From contig CM022302.1 of assembly GCA_011799875.1 (NCBI GenBank), positions 308,125,542 through 308,189,541 on the forward strand: a stretch of DNA of 64,000 nucleotides. The letters are read 5' to 3'. Every line of letters starts with the position of its first letter. Position 1 is the stretch's first letter. Source of the stretch: Thinopyrum elongatum (Eukaryota; Streptophyta; Magnoliopsida; Poales; Poaceae). A program made the position numbers and the translations under genes. This document shows, one piece after another, positions 23,959 through 34,405 of the stretch. The notes below the pieces were generated by a model. It searched no databases and was not told where the DNA came from. It worked only from the letters and a program-made list of their open reading frames with translations.

Positions 23959-24634
23959 TTGGTGTTATGTGGTGATCTCGGTAAAGACCAAGCTCCTTGT
24001 GATCATGTTATCACTACGGTATTATAATACCAAGTTTGGTTGGTCCCGAGGTTATCATGTGGCACACTCGATGGTAAGTTCTTACAGGTGATGGTTACGG
24101 GGTAACCTCACGACAGACTAAGTTGCAACCTGTTGCATGTAGTATATGCCATGCCATGCTTATATTATTCTAGCATCAACATGTTTACACCTGCTTAACC
24201 TGTAAGTGCCATGCTGTTGCTTGTCTTGACTGCTTTTGTTGCTGTGAGCTTGCGAGTACATTCAAAGTACTCACCTGGTGTGTCATGCGAGTTTGCAGGT
24301 CATGCCATGATTGCTTGCTTGTCGAGGATTCCGAGTTTGCGAGCTAGGATACGCGTTCCAGCCAGAGTCCCTGCGTAGTGGAGTTCACCACCGCCGTCGT
24401 TGTTCCGCTGCCGAGGGTACTCCGCTTCCTCGGGTTGTTTCGCTGTTAGCATAGAGCTACCTTGGGCAGGCGTAGTGTCGCCGTGCCGATGTATTCCATG
24501 TACCCTTGTAACCTTATCCATAATAATAATGAGCTGATTTGTTCTATGCTAATAGTGTCGTATTCCAGAAGACTTGTCTCTGGGCTGGAATACGGGGTGT
24601 TCCGGTTTCCTCTGAGCCGGGGTGCCACAAGCGT

Positions 24635-24647
24635 TGGTATCAGAGCC
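24635..24647 (+). other. Primer-binding site of F (initiator tRNA-Met type)
   Basis: The sequence tggtatcagagcc, five bases after the 5' LTR end, is complementary to the 3' end of plant initiator methionine tRNA. This is the standard minus-strand primer site of many plant LTR elements. Confidence 0.85.
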
Positions 24648-27600
24648 AGGTTTGGCTGTAGGATGCCATAGACCGCACGAACGTTAGTAACCGGTAGTAT
24701 AGAGTCTACTCGATTTGCTGCACTTGTTTGTTGCATTTGTTTGTGCATGGCATGCATATAGAATATTTATTCTGTCACTAACGGTGGATCTGGTGAGTGT
24801 AGGTGGCATCAGTTTCGACCCACAACCCGCACCCTCCAGCTGCATATTCGTTCCTTGGTGTGGTGTTGTCTCCGTCCCAGCGGAGTGATGCCAAGGTGCC
24901 TGGTGTTGTCGATCACTGGCAAGATTGATGCACCGGTACCACACCAATATATTTTCTTCAGCCACCCCTATTGTTTCGGTGATAGAAATGTTTCTATCCC
25001 GGATCTTGCCATCGTCCCACCAGCCCCGTTGTCAACCCTTAGTGATCTTAGTTATCAGAAAAGGGCAATGCCCGCAAGCTTTTCTTTTCATCGTTATCCT
25101 ACCCTGTCATCCATTCCCTGGACGAGTACGGTTTCTTCCGTACGCTTGATGATGATGTGGTCGTGACCTCTATGTTCTGATCCACGATCACCAAGTCCGT
25201 CCCCGCCTCCGTGTCAGTCCAGCTGCAACCAGTGTAAGCCCCTGTTCGGTGTAGCTTTGTTTACACCAACTATTTCCACACGTGGATTCACTTTCGTGCA
25301 CAGCGCCACAGCATGTTAGATCGTAACACCAGAGTTCTTGTGAGATTTGTGTGCTTAAGTAGGAATGCATATTATTGCTGTGAATAGCTGTAGTATATGA
25401 TATTGCTTGCTTTATGTGCTTTTATTTTAGTCATTTCTTTTGCTTCTTTCTTTGGGCCCTTGGTGTTACCTTATTTTCCCTTATGGAAGTTGCTCACCGA
25501 CACTGGACTCAAAGAATCAGTGAAGGGGCAAGCATTTGGAAGCTCATCTCAACAATATGGGATTTGGCACTGACTGCCTGACATGGGGAATATCTGGCCT
25601 GATTATAATGATATCCTGGATTGATTATTGGCATCAGGTATATATCAATGTGTGATCTTCACAGCAGTAATAATCAAATCAGCAAGAAGGCAAAGATGTG
25701 TGCATGATCAGCAGTACACTTCGGGTCAAAGGTATGGTTCACATATAAGGTTGGAGTCTGCTATGAGTACAATTTGAACCAGCTATATCCCGGAAGCGAA
25801 CCAGCATATGCTAGGAACTCAGTGCCCAACAAGAAGAATAGTCAAACAACTTTCTGGATACAAAAGGAACCGACAGCAGAAACATCACGGATATATATAT
25901 ATCTGCATCCAGTCTACATCTGGCAAAAAGAAAGCTTCGGATATAAGCAACCTTTGCCAGTAAGGCATCACATCCTCACTAGGACAAGCTACTCCACCGA
26001 CAGTTGGCAGCATATGACCATGCATCCCCAGAGTCACACTCGCAACAGTTGGTCAGAAGGAAAAAACCAGTTAGGACACAAGCTTGCATCAGGAATCAAG
26101 TGCCCAGCCACACATGTTTCCATAGATGTGGTGAACATGCTGCCAAGGTCATACGAGTTACCCATACAATGACGTCAGCTCGGTGAGGATTTGACCATTG
26201 CATGAGCTATGTAAGAAGAAGAAGGACGCTAGTTATACACTTCAGTGTGATGACCAACAACCTGTGGAGCAAGTCGACCATCTGATATATGCCCTAAAGC
26301 ATTGTTCTATGTTATTCTTGCATGTTTAAATGAATATGCTTATGCTTGTATGCGTAGTAGTGAGCTGTATGGGACGCTGATGAACCCTTGCCTGCCTTTC
26401 TTTGGTGACAGCACCACGCCTGTGTTCTGAGCTGTTTCCGGCCGTCCGGGGTGGATGCCGATTTTATATTTCTCTTGTCAGCAACTGGCCCGTGTTCTGA
26501 CCTCCTTTTCGGCCATCTCGGGCAGCTGCTGAATTTCTTTTCGTAGCAATGACCCTATGCTCTAAGATGTTCTTCGGCCGTCCTAGGGAGTTGCTACTTT
26601 CTTCTTATCGACACCGTCTCATGCTCTGAGCTCCTTTTCAGCCGTCTTGAGTCGGCGTTGAGTTACTCCAGTAATGTCCCAGATCTGAGTTGTAAAGACA
26701 GTTCTGGTGGCTACTGGTTTATTTGCCGGTTTCATCCAAGGGTTCAGACGATCGTTACCCTACAGCTACAACTTGTAAAGTAATATGCCTGCCGGAATAG
26801 TGTACCTGGCAGTACCCATGGTTACCCAAAGAATCAAGAACACTTAAGGCCAAGTTCTTTCAGCTAAGGATTCAGGCAAAGAAAACCATAATGAAGAAGC
26901 AAGAATGGCCATACGGGCATGATAGTGGTTGCATGGTACCGATACCCCGGATAGTCTGAATCGGTACCAACCACAATGGATGCACACCCATGGGGTAAAT
27001 CCCATTTGCAACAACCTCCTATCAAGGTACCCCACTCAGCCAACTATGTATGCTCAGAATTGTCAGAAGAAGATATCCAACTCCGTCAGGTCATCCAAGA
27101 GATCAATTCGGCAGTTGGATTCCAGCAACCGTGGCAAAACATTACATGGCCTACTATTTAATTAAAGGTGTCGATAGACGGAACGATCAGAAGGTTGACA
27201 ACTGCTTCGAAGCATGTGTCCTCACCTAGGTGAATCGATTAAAAGAGAACCTGCCGTGAACAAAATTTTTCTGCCAGAACCGTCGTCAGGTAAGCCTGGG
27301 AATAATACCGTTATAAGGTCATACCCTTTATGCTGGTCACGGCAGGTGACAGTCGAGTCTTTGGTACAAATGTGATACTCAAGACAGTGGAGATACCCAA
27401 GACATTCCAGCCATTATTGCAAGAGGCCAGGTTCCACTAGTAACACGGTATGATTCACAGCACCGTTTGAGTCTGGAGGGCACACATCCATTTGAAGCCA
27501 CCCAATGTAAAGAGTAAAGGATTTCATGTCCACGAGAGAATCTATTCACAACTTAGTGAACGGTCATCCGTATTAATCTTCATCAAAACACGTCCATGAG

Positions 27601-27894
27601 GAACTACTCTCGGACCTGCGAGATGACACGTATTTCAGTCAGGATAATTCATCGCACCCCAGATAAGGCAATAGACATAAAAGGAGTGAAGTTAGAGTGA
27701 CATATGAGGTAAGATTTGCCAGAAAAAGGATCCAATGAAACAAACCACCCTGAAGTCAGGTAGTCAGACAGATGAAATTTAATGGGAGCATTATACAAAG
27801 GCAAAAAGAAAGCCCGAGTTGGAAACGGTTTCCTTAAGTCAGAATATTCATGCTTGACCCCTGAGCAACCAAATCTCAAGGACAAGATTTCTTT
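24648..27894 (+). other. Internal non-coding domain of F
   Basis: About 3.25 kb without a conserved retrotransposon domain. The longest sense ORF (25774-26172) has no recognisable motif and no codon pattern I trust. The region should be needed for RNA packaging and dimerisation in a LARD-like element. The clear internal structure is the stem-loop row at 26409-26660. Confidence 0.7.
26409..26660 (+). other. Row of four related stem-loops in F's internal domain
   Basis: Four units at a pitch of about 65 bp share the loop-side sequence tgttctgagctccttttcggccgtc (degenerate). Each unit begins and ends with complementary arms: 26411-26420 with 26448-26458; 26479-26492 with 26519-26531; 26543-26557 with 26584-26597; 26609-26621 with 26648-26660. 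The arms differ between units but stay paired (for example cagcaa/ctgctg in unit 2, gtagcaa/ttgctac in unit 3). Pairs were checked base by base; each stem has 8-13 pairs with one or two bulges or mismatches. It looks like a repeated RNA fold. Confidence 0.7.
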
Positions 27895-27906
27895 AAGGGG
27901 GGTAGG
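27895..27906 (+). other. Polypurine tract of F
   Basis: The tract aaggggggtagg lies two bases before the 3' LTR start at 27909, the normal priming site for plus-strand synthesis. Confidence 0.8.
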
Positions 27907-27908
27907 TT

Positions 27909-30900
27909 TGTAACACCCTGGATTTTGCCCATTTTCTTTTTCTTTTGATTTTGGTTTGGATTTGCCATTCGGTGGCTTAGTGGTCTTGAAACCTGGAGAG
28001 ATCACCCTCGATTCCTCTCCTAAGTGGCTTGTCAATGTCAAAACCATCTCAAGACCTTGCCATTTCCATCTTGGACCAATCCCAATATTCTTTTCTTGGG
28101 AATATTCCTTTTTCTTATTAAAGGAATAACCCTGTCTGCCCTGGGTTGTGAAGCAACCCACACTTCCATCATTCCAAAGATTCCCAAATAATTCCCATAA
28201 ATTATTTGGGTCAAATATTCTTCAGATATGTCAAAATCCTTTCTTGTCATGACCAAAAATATTCCACCAATATTCATTTTCTGATTCTGCCCTAGCTGGC
28301 AGTTTGTGAAGCAAGTACCCATTATCTTCGCTTGCTTGCTCTCAAACTTTTTGTGCACTCTTTACCATCCATATCATTTCCTCATGCCAAATTTCAACTT
28401 CATTTGCCTAGTGAATATTCCTAAGCAATTTTTCAAAATTTCTGTTCAAACAGAGGTCTTGTGAAGGAAGTGCAAGCTAGGCATATCCAAATGAGTTGAA
28501 ATTTTGCAAGATCCTTCATATGCTCAAATAATAGCCCTCGACCAAATTTGAGCATCATTCCATTATCTATGTGATCACAGCATCAAATCTTTGTTTCTGG
28601 TAATTATTTTGGGTTGTGAAGCAACTATAATTTTTATTGCTCCATAATTCATGAATAATTTCCAGAACATGCTTCTACGTATATGTCACCTATCTACTAA
28701 ATTTGGGCTCATTTGATCTATCTAGTAATTCCCTAGAATTTTGCTAAGATTCTGTCCAGTAGGATGCTGTGTGAAGGGGGTACCATTTTGGTTTATCCAA
28801 ATGGTATGAAATTTATGCAGGGTCCTTATATGATCAAATCATTCACCTCCTCCAAAATTCAGATCAATCCAAGTATCCACGGGAGTGCCCCTTCAACATT
28901 TCCAATTCTGTCCAGTTTGGCAGATTGTGAAGCAAGTGCTATATTTTCTTACCCAATTAAGCTGATTTTTGGCCAACACAGTGTTCTTAGCATGTGTCAA
29001 CACCATGCCAAAGATCAGCCTCTATCTCCTCTTGGATTTTCCTCACTATAGCACAAGCACCTTGATGTTCATCAGTAGTTGACCTAGGTGTAGTCACACC
29101 AGAGACTCTCTCTCTGATCTGAGGACTCACATCACCTATTTGAAGGCTGACCCACACAGTAGACACGGTTTGAGATAGTTTCTGTGGCCAGTCCACATGG
29201 TGCAAGTGGTGACCATCGATGTTGCCGGCAGGAACAGCGCTCTGCTTGTTCACCTCATCGGACAAGACCACTCAAGCAGCCCCAGCGTGTCTACTAGTGT
29301 CGACTACGTCACCGCCGTTCGCGTGCCCCCTATCGACCCCTCTCCCCCTCCAGCTTCTTCCTCCCCAAGCCACGGCAAGCCTCGTCGGAGCACTGTCCCA
29401 TCCCTCACCGTGTCCTCTTCCTCCGCGAGCTCTCCCGAGCCTTCCCGACCTCGCCTGAGTCCTCTCTGCTCCTCCATGATCATTCTGGATGCCTCTCCCC
29501 TCCTCCACGCGGGTTCCCGAAGCTCCGGCGCGCCGGTGTACGTATCACCATGGCCGAGGTCGGCCACCCACGCCGTCCGGCTATATAAAGGCCTCGCCAG
29601 GACCTCCACTCCTCTGGTTTTTTTACTGGCATAGTCGCGGTCTTTTGATCTGCTCTATATAGAGCCTGTAGGTCGTCGCGCTAGATCTGGTTACACCCAA
29701 TGGTGCGCGTCATTACCGTCTAATCTGTCATTCGCAGAGCAGATCGTTATATCTAGACGCAGACGAGCTGAGAGGCGGACAAGGGGGGGAGGGGGCAGAG
29801 AGAGTCCGGGAGGCGTCTTAGCTCGAATTCGTATGATGGGTTGGTCGATCTTCGCAGGGCGAGTCTTTCTGGAAAACGTCTCTGCGGAGGGAAGTCTGCT
29901 GTTACGGCTAGTCTTGTTCCAGTCTGTCATCGTTGGAAACTGGCAGAATCTGGGGTATTTAGGCGGGTGGTGTAGTGTGATGCGTGGACGGGTCTGCAAT
30001 CGGAGGGTCATTGAGTGAGGGTGCTAGAGGGCGAGTAAGGTGGTTCTCCTCTCGATCTTTGGACCGTCAATGTTGGGTACGCCGGAGTTCTTGGGCTGTT
30101 CGTTGTGAGGCATCCGGTAGTATTCGATTGTGGGTTTTACGCTCAGAAAATCCCGCGTGCTCATGCTGTCCCCCCACCCTGGCGTTCTCCCCCCCCTCCT
30201 CCCCCCCCCCCCCCCCTCGAGCCACTCACTCGAGCCCCGAAGCTCCTTCCTGCCCCTATTGGCCGCCATGGCCGCCGCCCAAGCTCCTCTGTCCTCCATC
30301 GCCGCCGTCGCTCCGTTCCTTCCCGGCGCTCTCTCTACTCGGGCATGGACGCGGAGCATCTCCCCGAAGCCGCCAGTATCTCTCCTCGACTGGAGGTGGT
30401 CTGTGTCACCGATGGGCCCCGGTGCGCGTCTGGCCAGGACCTCCCCAGCCGCCCCTGTCCTCCTCCCTCCAAGCCCGCTTGGGTGTCCTGGCGACCACCC
30501 CCAAGTGCGGCGAGGAGCGCCCGAACCCCTCGGCTCGCCGACCGGCCCTCCCATGTCACCGGATGCCGCCTGCGCCGACGGCCGAAGCCCTCCCCTGCTC
30601 TCTGTTGCGAGGAGGAAGGAGGCCAGGGAGGAGGAGAGAGAAGGCATGGTGGGGCCCAGCCGTCATACTAAGCGCTGACCAGGCCCACCGTTGACTCCGG
30701 ATAAGTGGAAGCGTAATTTTCACTTTACGTTTTCTGTGGCTGAAAGCGTATTTTCAGAAATGCGCGATCTGTTTTGCAGCCAGGGACCCGTTTGTAGAAT
30801 TTATTTTTTGTAGATTGGTCCCTGATCTTCGTCGAGTCAAATCTTTTCCTCCGTAACTCTGATCGAGGTAATTCCAAAGCCTACTTCTTCGTCTCGTCGA

Positions 30901-32667
30901 GCCCGTTCTGTTGACATCATTCTCATACTGTTTTGATACTATGAAAATGACCATTTTGCCCTTGTCCGTAAACAGCCTCCCCTGAGAGAGAACTATTTCC
31001 GGCAATCGTCTCCACGGACTTCCCGCACTTCTTTCCGATGGTTCCTTCATCCCCAGGCAAGCCACGATAGCAACTTGCATGATGGATTTGTAGTAGCTAT
31101 GGTTTTCTATTTGAATAGTTATTTAATGTGTGCATGTTATTCTGTCTGAAAATACTGTATATGCTCATGCTGATCTCTACATTCTGTCCATGTGCATCTT
31201 GCTAGTTATCAATTAGTCGTTGGTAGAGTTATGCTCATGGTTAATACTGGCAGTAGTTCATGCTAAGATGATGACATGTCTGCATGTTTCTTTATCAGTT
31301 GTTATGGTTCATCCTGTTATCATGGCTCAGCACATCATCATTCAAATTTAACCGGATGTTAATCGAATTTGAACACCTGTTGGCTGAGTCATAGTGCGGA
31401 CCGAATCGAGCTCACCAGTGCAACCACACTTGCTGGGATGGGGCAGTCCTAACTCGGTCTATTGTCATGCCTCTCGCTGGTACCTCCAACCAGGGAAGGT
31501 TATGAGTGCGTGCTACCCTGATTAGGTAGGCGGCTATAACCTTGTGAACCCAGATTTGGGATTGAGCTCAGGTCCCCGTTTGGGACAGTTTTGTGTGGCC
31601 AGGATGGTGGCAGGTGTCGGAAGGACACAGGGGTCACCCATGACATAGCCCAAAGGGGAGTTTGTCGGAGTGGCCGGGAGAGTGCCATGCAATAGATTGG
31701 GTTTTGCTGGAAAGTCGTTAGTCCACCCGAATGGGAGCACGAGGCCGTGAGTTCCGTGGTGTGGGTACAGTGTACTAACCTCTGCAGAGCGTATGATCTA
31801 TCGATACCCGCGTCCTTGGATATGGGCACAGTTCGTAGTAGGACACACTATGGGTCAACAGTATAATAATCTTGCTTATAACAACCCGGTTCGATGCGTA
31901 AGAAGTTGGTTGATCTTTATGTGATCGCGAGAGGATCACCGTGGTATCGAGGATACCGATGTTGGTTGATCATGATCACGAGAGGATCACTGTGGTTTGG
32001 TGTTATGTGGTGATCTTGGTAAAGACCAAGCTCCTTGTGATCATGTTATCACTACAGTATTGTAATACCAAGTTTGGTTGGTCCCGAGGTTATCATGTGG
32101 CACACTCGATGGTAATTTCTTACAGGTGATGGTTACGGGGTAACCTCACGATAGAGTAACTTGCAACCTGTTGCATGTATTATATGCCATGCCATGCTTA
32201 TATTGTTCTAGCATCATCATGTTTACACCTGCTTAACCTGTAAGTGCCATGATGTTGCTTGTCTTGACTGCTTTGGTTGCTGTGAGCTTGCGAGTACATT
32301 CAAAGTACTCACCTGGCGTGTCATGCTAGTTTGCAGGTCATGCCATGATTGCTTGCTTGTCGAGGATTCCGAGTTTGCGAGCTAGGATACGCGTTCCAGC
32401 CAGAGTCCCTGCGGAGTGGAGTTCACCACCGCCGTCGTTCTTCCGCTGCCGAGGGTACTCCGCTTCCTCGGGTTGTTTCGCTGTTAGCATAGAGCTACCC
32501 TGGGCAGGCGTAGTGTCGCCATGCCGATGTATTCCATGTACCCTTGTAACCTTATCCATAGTAATAAAGAGCTGATTTGTTATACACCAACAGTGCCGTA
32601 TTCCAGAAGACTTGTCTCTGGGCTGGAATACGGGGCATTCCGGTTTCCTCTGAGCTAGGGTGCCACA
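27909..32667 (+). repeat. 3' LTR of element F
   Basis: This 4759-bp LTR pairs with 20578-24629. Its TATA box is at 29582-29591. It keeps the roughly 130-bp block at 28344-28473 that the 5' LTR lacks, and carries the extra 29592-30216 segment. It ends gtgccaca at 32667, followed by the TSD aaagg. Confidence 0.88.
29592..30216 (+). other. Extra segment of about 0.6 kb in F's 3' LTR, origin unknown
   Basis: It lies between the TATA box and a C16 run (30201-30216), where the 5' LTR has only 59 unrelated bases. The sequence is mixed and has no ORF I recognise (a 61-residue + strand ORF at 29833-30018 and a 106-residue minus ORF at 29691-30011). No TSD or terminal inverted repeat was seen. It could be captured foreign sequence or a rearranged patch. 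Confidence 0.6.
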
Positions 32668-32672
32668 AAAGG

Positions 32673-33295
32673 CGTGCTTGTTCGAGTAGGTCGACGCCGT
32701 CTTCCCGGGCTTCCTTGGCTTGGGCTTTTGTGTACATCACGACCCACGGCGAGTCGAACTCGATGTCGGTCGGGATGACGGCTTCTGCTCCGTAGACTAG
32801 GAAGAACGGGGTGCACCCGGTCGACCGGTTCGGCATTTTTCGGAGACTCCAGAGGACAGTTGGCAACTCGTCAAGCCAGCTGCCGGTTGAACGGACGAGG
32901 GGCTCGACGAGCCGTGGCTTGATGCCAGATATGATGAGGCCGTTGGCCCGCTCGACCTGGCCGTTGGACTGAGGATGAGCTACAGAGGCCAGATCAAGTC
33001 GGATGCCGAAGACGGAGCAGTATTGCGCCAGAGCGCCCTTGGCAAAGTTGGTGCCGTTATCGATGATGATGCTGTGCGGGACGCCGTAGCGTACCGCGAT
33101 GTCCTTGATGAACTGGACGGCCGTTGGCCCGTCCAGCTTCTTGATCGGCCGCGCCTCGATCCACTTGGTGAACTTGTCAACCGCCACCAGCAGATGCGTC
33201 AGGCCGCCCCGGGCGGTCTTGAAGCGTCCTACCATGTCGAGCCCCCAGACCGCGAAGGGCCAGGTGATCGGTATGGTTTGCAGGGCTGAAGCCGG
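32673..33295 (-). pseudogene. Integrase catalytic core of element A
   Basis: The minus strand encodes the integrase DDE core: DKFTKWIEARPIKKL (first catalytic Asp is just upstream, in VAVDKF), GVPHSIIIDNGTNF (second Asp) and HPQSNGQVERANG (catalytic Glu). It is followed by the RNaseH-fold tail with a VYGAEAVIPTDI motif. The frame is intact here and runs to the F insertion at 32672. A TAG at 33296-33298 separates it from the upstream zinc-binding part. The C-terminal module continues at 20274-20577. Confidence 0.9.
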
Positions 33296-33298
33296 CTA

Positions 33299-34402
33299 GT
33301 GGTTGTGTATGCTGAAGCGTTGGCAACCCTCACACTTGAGGACGAGCGACTCGGCGTCTTTGAGGGCCGTGGACCAGTAGAAACCATGGCGGAAAACCTT
33401 GGCCACTAGGGACCTGGAAGTGGCGTGGTGCTCGCACTCGCCCTGATGTATATCGAGGAGGATCTCCATGCCTTTGTCTTGCTCGACGTAGCGCTGGAAT
33501 ACGCCTATCGCGCTGCGCTTGACGAGCTCGTTGTTGATGATGCTGTAGGCGGACGCCCAGCGTTGCACTTGCCGGGCCTCGGTCTCGTCCATGGGGAGCA
33601 CCCCGCTCTCCAGGAATGCTAAGATTGGCTGGGCCCATGACTGGGCCATCACCACGGTGAAGACGGCCGCCATGACAGGTTCTGGGGCGGCAGCCCCCGG
33701 GTTGGGGATGATGACGGCCGAGTTGAACACAGCAGCCCCCGGCCCGGGTTCAGTAGCCCCGGGGCCAGGATCAGCAGTCCCTGGGCCGGGATCAGCAATC
33801 CCCGGGCCGGGTTCCGGAGCCCCCGGGACCGGGTTGGCGATGGCTGCCCCCAGGCTTGGTCCGGCAGCCCCCTGGTCCGGGTTGGGGAGGGGCACCGCAG
33901 GGTCGTCCGGGATGAAGATGGACTCAGAATCTGGAGACGGCTTGATGGATGGCTTGCGCAGGTGCTCGAGGGAGACGCCGGATGGTATGGCCTGCCGGGA
34001 TGAGCCAATCTTGGACTGCGTGTTGCCGTCGAAGGTGCCGGAGAGTTGCTGGACCTGGAAATGGTAGCTGGCCATGTTGGCATCCCGGGCGTCCCACTCG
34101 CTAGAACACTGCTGCACCACCAGATCCGAGTCACCGTAGCATAGGATGTGCCGAACATCGAGTTCCTTGGCAAACCGGAGGCCGTGCATGAGGGCTTCGT
34201 ACTCGGCGACATTGTTGGAGGCGGTGAAGTGGATCTGGAGTGCGTACCGCAGCCGGTCGCCCTTCGGGGAAGACAGCACAATGCCGGCCCCCAAGCCGGA
34301 CCGCATCTTGGAGCCGTCGAAGTGCATGCACCAATACACTGAAGCCAGCGGCGGCGGCAGGTACTGGGTCTCTGTCCAGTCGACAAGGAAGTCGGCCTGG
34401 GC
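33299..34402 (-). pseudogene. RNase H and integrase zinc-binding domain of element A
   Basis: From 34402 down, the frame has the RNase H motifs DGSKMRSGLGAGIVL (Asp), NNVAEYEALMHGL (Glu) and YGDSDLVVQQ (Asp). A long Pro/Gly-rich linker (33684-33882) follows. The integrase HHCC zinc-binding segment comes next (GECEHHATSRSLVAKVF, then CEGCQRF). The frame ends at TAG 33296-33298 and begins after TAG 34403-34405. RNase H would remove the RNA template during reverse transcription. Confidence 0.85.
33684..33882 (-). repeat. GC-rich minisatellite in the RNase H-integrase linker of A
   Basis: About six to eight copies of a 24-30 bp unit (like cagcagcccccggcccgggtt) encode PGPG-type repeats on the minus strand. 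They keep the reading frame. I do not recall such a linker in other Tat-type elements. Confidence 0.6.
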
Positions 34403-34405
34403 CTA

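Larger units (their letters stand above)
20578..24629 (+). repeat. 5' LTR of element F
   Basis: This 4052-bp LTR has its TATA box (tatataaagg) at 22121-22130. Compared with the 3' LTR it lacks about 130 bp after 21017 (the deletion ends share 'caa'), and it has a 59-bp segment (22131-22189) where the 3' LTR has about 626 bp. The Pro/Ser/Arg-rich overlapping ORFs at 22000-22660 are a GC-rich LTR artefact present in both LTRs. Confidence 0.88.
20578..32667 (+). mobile_element. Element F: non-autonomous large-LTR (LARD-like, Sukkula-like) retrotransposon
   Basis: The LTRs are 20578-24629 (4052 bp) and 27909-32667 (4759 bp), both starting tgtaacaccctggattttgcc and ending gtgccaca, with the perfect TSD aaagg. 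The internal domain is about 3.3 kb. It starts with a primer site matching initiator tRNA-Met and ends with a polypurine tract. I find no gag, protease, reverse transcriptase or integrase. Very large LTRs plus a short non-coding internal domain is the published definition of large retrotransposon derivatives (LARDs). Over the first roughly 165 aligned LTR bases I count about 5 differences, so the insertion is not very recent. It is the innermost of the five nested elements. Confidence 0.85.

Noticed and set aside
24635..24647. Possible tRNA-Met gene
   Set aside because: Only the 13-nt primer-binding complement is present; no cloverleaf can be formed.
25774..26186. Possible gag or accessory ORF in the internal region of F
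   Set aside because: No gag core, zinc knuckle or other motif. The overlapping frame is also open, and the element class is non-coding.
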